A DNA stretch of 64,000 nt, from contig WNNJ02002110.1 in NCBI GenBank assembly GCA_012934845.2, positions 43,086 to 107,085 on the forward strand, written 5' to 3'. Below the pieces are notes generated by a model that was given only the letters and a program-made list of their open reading frames with translations, made no database searches and was not told the origin of the DNA. The stretch comes from Pomphorhynchus laevis. Lineage: Eukaryota; Acanthocephala; Palaeacanthocephala; Echinorhynchida; Pomphorhynchidae. Both the position numbers and the translations under genes were made by a program. Below, piece after piece: positions 14,132 to 26,848 of this stretch (positions are counted from its first letter, which is position 1; each line of letters starts with the position of its first letter).

Positions 14132-16640
14132 GTAAGATTGTTTTGCTGTTGCTCTTTCAATATATTTACACATTATTATTGTAAATGTGATAATAGATTG
14201 CTAATAAATTATATTGTATTATATTGTATTCATGATACGATAAACCTTTGTGATATACTTTTACAAAGAATATCAATTGCAAATGTGATATACTTTAGAT
14301 ATAATTTTTATACTCGACATGTATAGCTGAGGATGTTAGTATATATTGAATAATTAATAATTAATTGAAAATTAATTTTTTTTTAAAAATTAATTATATT
14401 TTTACAAAATTACAAATTTTACAAATTTTTTAACTATTAGGATACGTGATTAAAACTAATTATAAGGTATTCAGATTATCAGATATTTTCAGATATTTTT
14501 TGGGAATGAAAGCGCGACGAAATGGATTCCCAAATTGTACCGTGATTAAATGAAAAGCGACAAGTGGATGAAAAGTTACGATATTGTATGACGAAATTAG
14601 CGAAATTGATTTTTATCCAAACAATTTGATAATAATATTAATGCATATATTAAGAATATATACTTAATAAATCATTGCATATTCTACAAAATAAATAATT
14701 CGCAAAACTTTGTTATTTATTATTACATTTAATGTTTATTAAATGTTATTACATTTAATGTAATGATAGCATTTTTATATAAACGTGTGTATAATGTTTA
14801 TAAAACGTGTGCTTATGCATATGTTATTATAGGTATTTTTGGATCATCATTAATTTGGTTTCTTCGGATTAATGTTTTAATCAAAAAAAATAATTTTTTA
14901 ACAAATTTGTTAAATATTTGTTGTGTATTTATAATATAAATATACAACATAATTTGTTATATATTTATATAAAATAATATATATGAATATAAATATATTT
15001 ATATAATATAAACTCTAATTTTTTGTTAGTCATTTTTATATTTAAGTTTCTTACACATAGAAAATAATTTAATCGTTTTGCAAAATCTACTTTTGAAAAC
15101 GTAAAATACATTTTAGAATTTAACGTTTTTGCATATGGCTCACACTATCTACATTTTACTTAATTATCGCACATTAACATGGTATAATGGATAGTATAAG
15201 TAGTGGTGAAGATCACTATTTCATTGCGGTCCTTCTAAATTTCCAATAGCGTTTATGCTATTAATTTCCTCATGGAGATCAAAACTTCAGATATCAAAGC
15301 ACTATTCCCGTGATTTATCTAAACATTGCTGGAATTAGCTATACAGTGTATTCAATCATTGGATACTGTCGTTGTTTAATAAATTTGACAGCCACGTCAA
15401 TGTGACATATTGTTTTATCTCCTCTCCTCATTCTTCATTCTAAAATAAATTGTACGGTTTTTAATTATTTTCTTGAAGTATATGGCACGCATTTGATGAG
15501 GCAAATTGTGTAAAATACAGGAATACTATTTTATCAGTTATCTGATTTCAAACACTAAATTAGCTTATGTCCACTGAGAATTTTACCATTAAATTAATAA
15601 ATTTCCTCTATAGTTTTCAAAATCTTCCTTCAATTTGATACAAATAATTTATGATTAACACAGCATTAATGCAATTAAAGCTGCGAGATTTTACTGTATT
15701 AATAGTTTAAGCTGTGAGCAAAAGAAATACAAGAGAATAGTATATCGCAACGTTAATTGCCTTCTCATACAAATAAAAATCATTGTGTCCAAATAAATCT
15801 AATTTCGTGTCAAATATCACAAAATTATTGTGCTATTATTAGATTTAGGGTTGATTTATTAATTAACCCTCCAAATTCATTTAGATCAAATCAAGTTAAT
15901 TAATTTAATTAATATTTATCAAATAGAGATATATTAATATTTATCAAATAGAGATATAATCAAATATTATATAATCAAATATTTACTATGTTTAAATTTT
16001 TTTCAATTTACAAAAATATCACAAAAAAAATATCAATTTTATTGAATTTTAACGCTTTTATTGAGTTTTAATTCATTTTTATCAATTTTTTTAATTTAGT
16101 GAAATCAATATGTAATTGGTACCAAATTGTATCAATAAATTGTATTTTGATAATTTGGAAATAATTATTGACGATTTCGATTGTCAAGGGTTTGGAACGG
16201 TATTTGTACAATCGGATGCCCTCCCAAACATCAACCCTCCTCCTTTCTCAGCCGGCTCCGGACTGGCCTTGGCAGTTAATTATTCTACAATAATTGCATT
16301 ATTGTAGAATGTTATTTTAAAGACATTTTTAAATCAAATTGAATGTTACTAATATGATATCAAATCTAATTTGTATAATATTAGATATAATATATGAATA
16401 ATAGATTAGATATATTTATATATTATATAAAAATATTAATATATACTAATTATATCTCATATAATATTAGAGATATTATCATATATTATTGTATATCTCA
16501 CTCTTTTTACGTAATTAGTAATTTGAATTACAGTTTACTTAATTGAATCCATTAAAGCTGTTAAAAATGAAAGTAATTGTCATAATAATTTAATAATAAA
16601 AATACAATTAAACTTTTTAACTTTAAAAACCATTCTAAAG
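14132..16640 (+). other. Gene A intron 1, possibly hiding a small exon
   Basis: AT-rich. Joining exon 1 directly to the exon at 16641 keeps the frame. However, it leaves only about 54 residues between the two Ig cysteines and no core Trp in the usual place, so one small exon may be missed here. A GC-richer patch at 16190-16275 is described separately. Confidence 0.45.
16116..16310 (+). other. GC-richer reading frame ending in a perfect palindrome
   Basis: A short open frame runs through an unusually GC-rich patch (about 16200-16275) reading DALPNINPPPFSAGSG. It ends inside a perfect palindrome: ATTCTACAATAAT at 16282-16294 against its complement at 16298-16310, with a 3-nt loop. The patch is unlike the flanking AT-rich intron. 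It could be a transposon scrap or an undetected exon. I do not recognise the peptide. Confidence 0.35.
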
Positions 16641-16827
16641 GTCGATTTTCGTTATAATAATAACATTATCGCAAGCAATCGTAAACCATTCGACTATAAA
16701 TACAAATTGGAGGAAATTTATCGTTTATGGCAACTGGAAATTCGAGATGTGACTATTTCCGATGCTGGTATATATCAATGCATTATCAACGGTGAAGTTA
16801 GCAAAACTTACAAAGTTATTGTATTCG
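16641..16827 (+). CDS. Gene A exon 2: second half of Ig domain 1
   Basis: Reads through a typical Ig E-F strand region, LWQLEIRDVTISDAGIYQC, the D.A.Y.C tyrosine-corner motif, then KTYKVIV as the G strand. It ends at a strong donor (GTGAGT) after base 16827, in phase 1. The acceptor taken (AAAG before 16641) fits phase 0 from exon 1 but has a weak pyrimidine tract, so the 5' border is less sure than the 3' border. Confidence 0.7.
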
Positions 16828-17064
16828 GTGAGTGTATTAAATCTTTTATTTTCCATATGATTAACAAAGTAAGTATCGATTTCAAAGTAAAATACTAATC
16901 CACGTTTGACTTTGTAAGTTATCGCTTAGAATTCATACTATAATACATCAAATAATATAGGATGAATAATCGAAAATTTAGAACTAATAAATTATTTTAG
17001 AATTGAAATAATTTCTATTCAAATATTTTATTTGATGAATAAAAATTTATTTTTCATCAATTTT

Positions 17065-18545
17065 ATTTGATGAGTTGTTTAAATATTTGTCTGATAAAAT
17101 GCTTACCTGTAAGTTTATTGGCAAAAGCTTATCTACATCATAATAATCCAAAAAGATTGATCTGGAAGAATCCAGGAAAATTTAATGTACGGAAAATTAA
17201 TCGATAAAATATTTATTCGTTTTAAAATGTTAGAAGCATTTTATTTGTTATATTTGATGAGTTGTTTAAATATTTGTCTATTTGTAAAGTATATACGAGT
17301 TTGTATTAAAATGTGAATATCGTATTATCTCCAAAGTTAATTCCAAGCTAATAAACAAATTAATATAATTAATAAATATTTATATGTATATAAATAAAAA
17401 TTAAAATATTTATTTTTTTATAATTCATATATCAATGCCTTAATCAACATTTTGTATCCGTTACAATTAAACACACTATTTATACTATTGAGTATTTTCA
17501 TTATATTTCTATTACAATGTACTTTATCAATGCTATACAAGTATTTTCATTTCGATTACAATGCACTTATTATAAAATAGCAATCCTATACAAATTCTTT
17601 ATGATGATAACCATGAGATGAATAAATGAAATGTATTTTGAATTATCACGTGCTGTTATTTATTTAAGATCAAATATCAAATATTAATATCAAATATTAA
17701 TATCAATAGATTATATCTGCACTATAAAATATCACCAGATCGTATGGATCCTTTGAGTTTTTATATTACTATCGATTTGTAGCATCCTTACTATCATTTG
17801 TGTTTCACCGATTTTAAAACTGTTCAATTTTTAGTTAGTTACTAATTTATAATAGTAGCTAATTTCTAATATTTAGCTACTAACTAATAGATCATGCAAA
17901 TTTCTAATAATTAGTAGACAATAGATTCACTAATTTATATATCGATTATGACATCATCTCTAAGTCTGATTCTTTAGTATTTCTGCATTAGTAACATCCT
18001 TACAATTATTTGTGTTTCACCGAGCAGATTAATAACAACAAGCAATCATGTTTTGCCCTAACAATCTCAATGTTTCACTGGGAGAGACGAGTTATGTGAT
18101 ATTCATACATAAAAAAGTGGGAATTAAGTATATCAGAGTTGACTGATAAACATGAAATCTGTTCTTTGCTAATTGTGCTACGTGTTCTATGATTTTAATT
18201 TAAACAAAAAAAAACAATCTACATCAACTTAGAAATTTACGAAAAAAATAATTATGTATTACTTTAGTGATAAAATGCTTACCTGTAAGTTTATTGGCAA
18301 AAGCTTATCTACATCATAATAATCAAAAAAGATTGATCTGGAAGAATCCAGGAAAATTTAATGTACGGAAAATTAATCGATAAAATATTTAACATTTTAT
18401 TCGTTTTAAAATGTTAGAAGCATTTTATTTGTTATATTTGAGAGTTGTTTAAATATTTGTCTATTTGTAAAGTATATACGAGTTTGTATTAAAATGTGAA
18501 TATCGTATTATCCCCAAAGTTAATTCCAAGCTAATAAACAAATTT
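17065..18545 (+). repeat. Duplicated 270-bp segment inside gene A intron 2
   Basis: The segment at 17093-17361 recurs at about 18270-18543 in the same orientation with only a few differences; both start GATAAAATGCTTACCTGTAAG. A 20-odd-bp piece (GAGTTGTTTAAATATTTGTC) also occurs on both sides of the first copy's front half, at about 17070 and 17260. This looks like a recent local duplication, not a named element. No coding content. Confidence 0.75.
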
Positions 18546-20834
18546 CCAAATATAAAGAATCTATTATATTGGCTCAGTTGTCATTTCTGGAACATAACGT
18601 AACAATTAAAGAAAAAGAAACTTCAAAGATATACATCGAGCAAAACGGTTTTAAGAATTAATAATTGACTACCACCTCGGTCTGAATATTCAAAGAAAAC
18701 TAAAAACGATAACACCGAGATGCGTCTGCTACATTTCTTACATTTGTTACTATTGTACAGACTTGGGAAGAAATAGCAATTTGTCTCCTATACAATCTTT
18801 ATTTTTCGCGGTCAAAAAGTAAATAATTTATCTCCATGTGGTCTTCAAACTTTAATATCTAACTTTTGGGTATCTCTAACTTTTAATCTTTTATAAACCT
18901 CGTTGGTTTTTTAGGTCTAATGGAAATACTTATGGCAATCTAACTTCTTTACGTACCTTTCATTCGGCAAAGACTAATTTCATTTATCAATGTATTTTTT
19001 TATTTTCTCCTGAGGTGTTCACCAAAGAGTAAGTTTTACAAAGGTGAATGTACAATACTAGCAACCGTTAGCTTTAAGACAATTCTGGTTTCAATAAAAA
19101 TGTCAACCTCGAGTTGTACTTAGACTTGACTCATTTTACTTTACTCAAAAAGTCACAATTCCTTTTCTAGAATGCGCACCTGTTAAAAGGGTGGATCTTA
19201 ACGCCCCACCTTTTTTATCTTAAGGTGGAGCCTTAAGATCCATTATCTTTCGAATGCTGGAGAATTTTTCATTGCATTAATATCCATTGATTCGAAAGAT
19301 GGAGTCTTGAGAAACCTCAGAAAATAAATAGAATTACAGAGCGTCATATATTGAAGATCGTCATGTAAGGCGTTTTTTAGTAGAAAATCTTAATGTTCAA
19401 TATTATGTTCACTTTGTTAGCAACTCTATCTCTATAGAACCTTGTAAGACCTTAGTGTATATAAGAAAATAAATAAAAAATATATTTAATTGCGACGGAA
19501 ACATCAAGTAATACAACTAAATGGATTTGATGAATGTGCTGTCAAAACTTTACACTTCAGCGACTGCTAAATGGACCGAGCAACTACTATCATGAAAGCT
19601 CGGAGGGATTAAAAGTCTTTACAATCAAGGCATTTTAGAAATTTGAGATTTAGAGTTATAAATTAAAATTGACAGCTGATCTTTACACGACAATATTATG
19701 AAATGTAACAAAGGAAGTAATATGAAATAGAACGAAGTTCATAAAATCGGTTTTAAAACAGGTTTCAACATTTGAAAAGCGCAAGTGTATATGAGTGCAA
19801 GGCCATTCGCTGGCGCACTTACCAACCCTGTATAAATTTATGACTTCACTGTCTTTTTTATCAACGCAGATGAAGTAGTCTACCCTCTTTTTCATTGAAT
19901 ATTCTTCAGCATAATTCAGGAAAATGGTAATGTTTTGAATGTACAAATCAATCTGACCCATAGGACATAACTTGATATCTTTAACAGTACAAAATCTCTC
20001 AGTAGTTTACCCTTATTCAGACCTTTAAATCATTGGTTAAGGGATTTTTGTGTTATTCGATGATAATTAGCTTTATTTTCCTGGTCAGCTTTGCTTTATT
20101 ATATCACTAAATTAACTTTACCTGATGGCTTTACGAGAAAGCCATCACCAGAGCTAAAACTACTAGATTGATAATCCAAAGTACAATACCTTACAAGAAG
20201 TGGCTACTTAAACACGCCTTTGTAGAACAATCCAAACAATACATGAACATATTACAAAACGTGGTTAATTGGCAACGGAAGATACCTAGAAATATGTACT
20301 ACTTTGATTCAAATAGAGTTTCAAAGCGACAATCAACCTATTACCTATCGTAAGTGATGCGAGTCTGAACAGCTTAAATTATCATCTATCACACTACACC
20401 TCGATTTTTTTGACTAAAAAAAGTTGCAATTTTTGTCTGGCTAATAAAATTCAAGGTCGTGGCTAGAATGATTCAAGGTCCTTTAGGGTTCTAGTTATCT
20501 TCACCTCCCGAATCTTTCCAATTCATTCAAGCGATCTTTCTCGTAAAAAATCAGAATTTAGTTATGAATTTCAGCTTAGTCGAAATACGATCTTGATTTT
20601 TTACTTATCTTAATCAATTTAAGATATTATCAACGCCTTAAACTTTTCAAGATTCTCCAAATCCTATAAGTTCATCTTTATTTAAGTCTGTCAGCGTTTA
20701 ACAGGCGACCACAATTTAGTTGATTTTAAATTTGAAATTGATAAGAAAATGATTAAAAAATGATTTGATATAATTTGATGACTGAAATTATTGAAAATTA
20801 TTGAAAATTTATTTTAATAACACTTTTTATTTAG
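18546..20834 (+). other. Rest of gene A intron 2
   Basis: No exon recognised. It contains small hairpins: an imperfect one at 19190-19244 (GGATCTTAA..TTAAGATCC with an inner CCACCTT..AAGGTGG), and GATGGCTTT/AAAGCCATC with a 5-nt loop at about 20124-20146. Confidence 0.5.
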
Positions 20835-21152
20835 TTCCTCCGAAAATCAATAAACTAATATCAATTCCTAGTAGGTTTCACAAGGGTAACAATGTAATTG
20901 TTGTATGTGAAAGCATTTCTGAGCCATTCGCTACAACATCGTTAACCATATTCGACAAACGATCTGGAAGACTTCGTATGTATTTATCAATATGTAAAGA
21001 AAACACACTTGTTTTATCTTCAGGTGAGTATATAGAGGGTCCTGTACATGTATTCCGCAATATCGACAAAAGATTGGATGTAATAGTGAAGTGTGAAGCT
21101 AACAACGATATCCATCCAAGTGATTACGCAATTTTGCGTGTTACATCTGACT
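20835..21152 (+). CDS. Gene A exon 3: Ig domain 2
   Basis: A T-rich acceptor (TTTTTATTTAG) precedes base 20835. The two leading bases complete the split codon of exon 2 to give Val, followed by PPKINKLISIPSRF, a usual start of a second Ig domain. GNNVIVVCE supplies the first Cys and DVIVKCEANN the second. The exon ends at a consensus donor (GTAAGT) after 21152, again in phase 1. Exons that begin and end in phase 1 are the rule for Ig-domain genes. Confidence 0.78.
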
Positions 21153-21487
21153 GTAAGTCACAAATGAGTGTACTACACGAAAACATTTTATTAATCCATT
21201 TTATACTAAATTACTCAGTAAGTAAACTTAATTAAATATTATATTTAAGAAATATTACAATTTAATGTTTATAATACATTGTTTGCTATATTTATGTCCA
21301 GCAATACTTTTAATATAAATTTTATTTTTCTCATTTATATAAAATTTTACATTAAATTGTAACGGTATTTCTCTATCTAACATGCTAAATATACAAAAAG
21401 AAATTTAATTTAAGTATAATTTAAAAATAAATTGGCAATTATTTTAGATATGATGTTTATTTATTTTGTAAATATTTTAATTTTTAG

Positions 21488-21853
21488 TTGAACCCGAAGT
21501 TAAAATTTCCTGGCGCCTAAATAAAGTATTAAACGTCGTACATGTTAATTGTTCGGTCATTGCGTATCCATTGGACAGTGTACGATGGTATCTTAAAAGC
21601 AATAACAGTAATGTTTTAAAGGCTCTTAAATCAAATTCAAACTATATTGTCGAAAACTCTGAAAAGGTGTTTTGGCGTGACAATCAATCAGCGAGTGCGA
21701 TAACCTCGATCTATATGGTAAGTACTTGCAACTATACGCTAAGTTTAATGCTTACTTTGAAGATCAATAATTTTAATGGACTTATTTCTGAAACACTAAT
21801 TTGCGAAGCTTCAAATTATTTAAAAACGGTACGAGAATATATACCCGTAAAAG
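21488..21853 (+). CDS. Gene A exon 4: Ig domain 3
   Basis: Starts after TTTTTAG at 21487 in phase 1 with PEVKISW. VVHVNCSVIAYPLDSVRWYL carries the B-strand Cys and the core Trp, and SETLICEASN gives the F-strand Cys. It has several N-linked glycosylation sequons (NCS, NNS, NQS, NYT). It ends at GTAAGT after 21853 in phase 1. The loop between strands D and E is longer than usual. Confidence 0.77.
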
Positions 21854-22174
21854 GTAAGTCCCATTGTTCTAAAAAATACAATGAATTACATCTTAATTGC
21901 AATTATCAATTAAAACAAATTTAGTATTTATTTCGCTATAACGTACTTAACTTGATAATTATTATAGTAAACGATCAAATTATATTTTTAATCACAAATA
22001 TTTTGTGCTAATTATATTTAATTGTAATAATTATAAGTTACACTGAATATCGAGATCAACAGATATAATCATTGATTAGTAATTCTAAAAATTAAAAAAA
22101 CTACTTTTGTTTCAGTTTTTTTTATAATAACAGTTATTTTTTAAATTAATAACACATTTTTCAAAAAAAAAACA

Positions 22175-22322
22175 AAAATTACAAATAATAAATTGTGTCC
22201 AAGTCTTGTCTATCGCTCGTCCCCTCAACCGTGCCCAGAACGCAACTAGCGTTACCGCGTTGGATGGCAACGCTCAGACTCTACAGCAAGAAAACCGTGG
22301 ACCACCGCTCTCCGGTCAGTTA
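22175..22322 (-). repeat. Short interspersed retroposon, copy 1 (in gene A intron 4)
   Basis: About 145 bp, nearly the same as the reverse complement of 52507-52655. Shared landmarks are AACGCAACTAGCGTTACCGC and GATGGCAACGCTCAG. It is much richer in GC than its surroundings. On this strand the T-rich end of the element lies at the left (A-rich text before 22195). No tRNA-type A or B box was found, so its origin is unknown. Confidence 0.7.
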
Positions 22323-22465
22323 TGGATTTACTTTATAATTATAAAATTTTGTTTATGTAATATAATATTTGATAATATAAATTAAATATTTTAAATTTTA
22401 TCAAAATAATAAAACTTTGACTTTGTTTTGTCATACTTTAAATGAAAATTATGTTTTAATTACAG

Positions 22466-22566
22466 ATAATTACCATCAAATGATTAACATGATTCGAAGT
22501 GTCTTTTTGGAAAATACTGCTGATTTACTACATGATATTTGTCAGAGAAACATTTGTCTTTTTTGA
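22466..22566 (+). CDS. Gene A exon 5: C-terminal exon
   Basis: A good acceptor (TTTTAATTACAG) precedes 22466. The first two bases complete exon 4's split codon to Asp, and the frame runs for about 33 residues (SVFLENTADLLHDICQ) to a TGA at 22564-22566. Exact phase agreement supports the exon. The C-terminus has two Cys but no clear membrane helix or GPI signal, so the predicted protein may be secreted, or this may be one of several alternative ends. Confidence 0.55.
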
Positions 22567-22586
22567 TAAAATGTTTTATCAAAAAA
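22559..22586. repeat. Perfect palindrome covering the stop codon of gene A
   Basis: TTTTTTGATAAAA and its complement with a 2-nt loop. The stop codon of the predicted last exon lies in the left arm. Confidence 0.8.
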
Positions 22587-22774
22587 CATGTGGTTTTATT
22601 ATAAAATATTTGTGTTTTTGATTTAAAAAAAAACATTTTCTTTCCTTAGCTTGATTGATGCTCACATGCTTGTAATTTAATTAAACCGAATTATAAGTCA
22701 AGTTAATTGCGTACCTATTACTTTTCCTTAATATCTGTCATTTACATTTTTGTAAAAAATGTGATTGTAAAAAA

Positions 22775-23315
22775 GGATTTTTTTACGTGGCAAATGCGTT
22801 CCGGCGCACGCTTACATAACCACGAAAAAAATCTAAATCATGTGTCGAGGAGGTGTGAACGGAGGAGTTGTTTGGACGTAATCAAGGAGGGAGCGCGGCG
22901 GACGTCGAGAGGGAGTTGATTCCAGGCGAGTGGAGCGGAGATGAGTAAGCATCGGAGACCGTAGTTGTTGAGGTAATTGGAAACGTGGAGTAAGAGGGAA
23001 TTATGGCTATGCAGCGATAGCGACGTAGGGCGAGTGTCATCTAAGAAAGGGAGGTGGATGAACGATGGGGAGCCGACAGCGATGAGACGAAAAGTTACGA
23101 GGAGAAGGCGGAGTTGGATGCGGATGTGGATAGTGGGCCAGGCGAGTTGGGCAAAATATGTGGATGTGTGGTCAAAGCAACGAAGACGAAAGAGCACTTA
23201 AACGGCGGAGTTGATGATGCGTTGTAGGAGTAGGATGATGGATTTTGGAGAATTGGCGAAAATGCTAAGGCAGTAATCGATGTTAGGGAAAAGAAGCGAT
23301 GAAAGAAGAGACATA
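22775..23315 (-). mobile_element. CR1/L2-like LINE, 3' fragment
   Basis: The minus strand encodes the C-terminal part of a LINE RT polyprotein: RRFDHTSTYFAQLAWPTIHI, then an LWN-LP-like block (APLAWNQLPLDVRRAPS) and LRSHLL at the end. That order is typical of CR1/L2-type ORF2 C-termini. The 3' untranslated end (GTGGCAAATGCGT near 22783) matches the copy at 40750. It is 5' truncated near 23315, which is usual for LINEs. Confidence 0.8.
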
Positions 23316-24561
23316 CAAGAACATTATAATTTATAATTATAATTTATGTGATTGTATATAATTTATAACTAATTTTAACATCAGTTTAGGCTTTGCTACT
23401 TCAACGATATTAAATTAAGGAACACAAAACTGAATATAAGGGCCAAATATAAAAGCAACTAGCGGACTTCATTAAATTTTTATAAATTAGTAGTTTTCTA
23501 AATGAATTTAATCGGTTAATGAATTAAAAGTCTACATTCTGAAGTCAATTATATCTTACCGTACTTTACCCTGTAATGACTTACCTTTAATGAAAATTTT
23601 TTTATTTAGGTTTACTAAATAGGTTTTCTATTTTGTTAAAAAGTAATTCATAATCGAAGTAATTGGATTCTATTTTTAGATTTATTCCGAATGAAAACGA
23701 ATATTCCGGATAGCTTTAGTAAAAGCTTTGTGCGCCCTTTTAATCGAATTGAAAAAATGAAGAATGGTATGCACTGATATATATAATTTACATGCATTTA
23801 TTTTTTAAATAGTTTTCTTACATATTGATCATTCCGCGGATAGTTTAATATAAAAATTATAATAATTTTATAATTATAAGCCAACATGTAAAAACTATTT
23901 TAAAATTTGGTTAATTCAAGATAAAACATAGAAAATATTCTACAATTACGATTTATTAAAATTTGCATGCAACAGTATTTCATACTGTGAATACGACGGG
24001 ATCGCTTTGTGAATTTGATAAAAAAAATAATTAAAATCAATACAAATATAAACACATTGTATCCTTGATCCCTGTTGTATACCTATTTTTCAATACTACC
24101 CACCGAAGTATATTTTATTTTTTACTTATAAAAATTAAATAAAATAATGTTAAAATAATTCAAAAATATTAATTTCCGTTTATTGTTTAATTTATAGCGG
24201 CAAATGCAGCCTATGCACGCTTGAAAGCCCACAAGTAGATGCTTACAAGCTTACAGGTAGAAAAAATAGAACAAGCAAATAAGAAAACAAAAAAAAAACG
24301 GAATGTAAAATTAAAATTTTGATGAAATTGAAGCAAGTATATTAAAGATAAGGGAGATAAGTGAAATGTGGCAGGACATCGGACGATAACAAAAAAATTT
24401 TGAGCGGTTTAGTTAATTGTGAGTTTAATATAATGTTTAATATAATTAATGTTAATATTAGTTTATTTAAATAATATTTAATTATAACATTTATTTTATT
24501 TTAAGTATTTAATTTATTTATTTATTTAAACAAACGTTTTTTTAAAGACTTTCAATACAAC
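23316..24561. other. AT-rich intergenic DNA
   Basis: No gene or repeat family recognised between the LINE fragment and the next insertion. Confidence 0.5.
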
Positions 24562-25160
24562 TTTTTTAATTAACACGAACAGGAAAGTATAAACCTGCAT
24601 GCTTTTTTTTTGCAACCTTCGTCGGGAAGCTTAACCCGGAATGCGCCCACCATAGACGCCTGACTTCCAATGAGGCGTTTCTACCTTAATCTACTCATCA
24701 CTACAGGATGGTCTCATCAGTGTGGCCCTGTAGCTACACAACTTTGACATTACTAACTCCTCAGTAAACCTATGAAAGGAATTCACTAAGCGCACGCTTC
24801 TCCACCGGTGATTAACCTTACGTCTGGAATAGTTTGCGTAAGCAGTGGCTTCGCAGGACAGCACGTGTGCTATCGTTCCTTCCTTCATCAGCTTACTAAG
24901 GTTGCTGAACAAGCAACACGCTGGTATTCAGCTTAAGCGTAATGCATAAGCAAAAGCTCTCTAGCTACAAAACACGAGCAAAGCTCTAGTGGCGATGCTA
25001 AGATTCGTCACTCGACATGTAGTGGTTATATGAATTGAAACTACTGGTGACGTATATTAGTAAGAAAGAATTTCAATAAAATAAAATAAAATTTCAATTT
25101 TATTTTAATTAACACGATCAGGAAAGTGGATGCTTTTTTACAACCTTCGTCGAGAAGGTT
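24562..25160. mobile_element. GC-richer insertion between long direct repeats
   Basis: A block of about 460 bp with much higher GC content is flanked by two copies of one sequence. Both read TTTTAATTAACACGA, then CAGGAAAGT and CAACCTTCGTCG; they lie at 24562-24630 and 25101-25157. No convincing reading frame, A/B box or terminal inverted repeat was found. The right flank also forms a hairpin (CAACCTT/AAGGTTG). It could be a retroposed RNA with an exceptionally long target duplication, or a short element with terminal direct repeats. Confidence 0.5.
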
Positions 25161-26848
25161 GTAAACGTTTTTTAATTTATTTTTAACGTCACTGTTTCAT
25201 TATATTTTAATTATACCTATTTTGATTTTTAGACTACATCAAAGCAACACCATCACAAATGTTACATATGATCGTATTCCTTTGGTATATGATGCTTTGA
25301 TTGCAAATGATTGTTGATTAACTATTTTTCTCGTATATTTTTGTTAATAAAATTTTTAAATTTTCACTGTTTCCTGGAGAAAATTAGATGTCAATTTATT
25401 AAGTTTCATTCTAAGTTGCTTCTAAACAATATTCGATTGAATCTATTTATAATTAGAATTTTTAAATAATTCTAATTATTATAATTCTAATAATTCGTAA
25501 ATTAACGCAGGCTTAATGATAAAATATAATATTCAATTGATTTTACCTGCAAATTAATTTAAGAGACAATTTCTTAATGAATTATATGTACTTATGCAGA
25601 CGAAGTAGTCGCGCTTTTATGAAATTCACGAGGACCGGCTTTGTGTATTTCAACCACAAGTATAAAATATTCAGCTCAAAATATTTAATACTCAAAATAT
25701 TTAATTATTTAATTTGAGATAAATTATAAACTAATAATAATTCAACGCGCCTTTCAGCTTTAGCTACATTAACAAATTAAAAAAAAATCAAAAGGAAAAC
25801 ATGAATAATTAAATGATCAATATCTATTAAATATTTCATAGTTATCGACATCGTCATGATTATTTCCTGAAGGATTAGTGCAATTAAAAACGTATAATAT
25901 TCTTGGCAATGTAAAAAAGTGAAATTTTTCTGTACATATCTGAGTTTACAAAACGGTATTAATATTGATTGCACGTTAATAGGTAAAATTGAATACTATT
26001 TTAACAATTCAAAAACAAATTTAAAGTATATCTAAATCTATAAATCATATTTTTAAATAAAATTTTGAAATAATATTTAAATATATATTATGAATTTCTT
26101 GAATTGTGATGACAAAACGGTATCTAATAATGTTTTCGTTTTTTTTTCGCGTCGGGCTTAAATGATTGTTAGCATTTTATGATTGTTAATGATTTAATGC
26201 ACATAATATCAAATACAAATTTAAAAATATAAAAGTTGAATATTAAAAATAAATAAAATATATAAAGTAACATAAATATTAATTTATTATATTAAAATTT
26301 AGATACCATTTAAGCTTTAATTTGATGATACATTATACACATACCTTTATTGTATGTTTTTAATATTTAATTAATTTCTTATTTTTAACTAATTGTTATA
26401 GTATTTCTATTTTATTAAATTATCGAACACGAATAAGGTTATCAAAAAATATAACAAATGTTGATAAGTACATCTGCATTCGATCACAGATATACTTCAA
26501 CTTGACCATTACGTTTAGATTAGCTAGCAATAATTTAATATCGTCATTCAGACCATTAATCTCATTTAAATTATTTACAACAAACATATTTTAAGCATTG
26601 ATTTTAACTAGATCTCTTACAGTTTCAAACAAATTAAATGTAAATCAACAAACTAAATTGCTGAATAAATTAGTGTTCAAAATATTGTATAAAAGTTTAC
26701 AAAGAATCAAGCAAATTAACTCGAGATAATAACTTTAACACTCGGGAAATTAATAAAGCGCCAAATACGATACAATCAGATTAAAAATTTCGAATATTTT
26801 AAAATTTCATATTTATAATTGAAACTAAGACATTTGATCGTAGCAATA
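25161..26848. other. Upstream region of gene B
   Basis: AT-rich, with no feature recognised before the signal-peptide exon. Confidence 0.45.

Noticed and set aside
19683-19961. Minus-strand frame of 92 codons in gene A intron
   Set aside because: No start context, homology or splice support. It lies inside an intron and looks like a chance opening.
20168-20353. Short plus-strand frame between gene A exons
   Set aside because: No Ig features and no suitable splice sites in matching phase.
22195-22320. Exon of gene A (GC-rich, good codon look)
   Set aside because: The same sequence occurs inverted at 52.5 kb with target duplications, so it is a retroposon.
24691-24912. Minus-strand frame inside the GC-rich insert as a transposase or LINE piece
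   Set aside because: No motif of any known transposon protein was visible.
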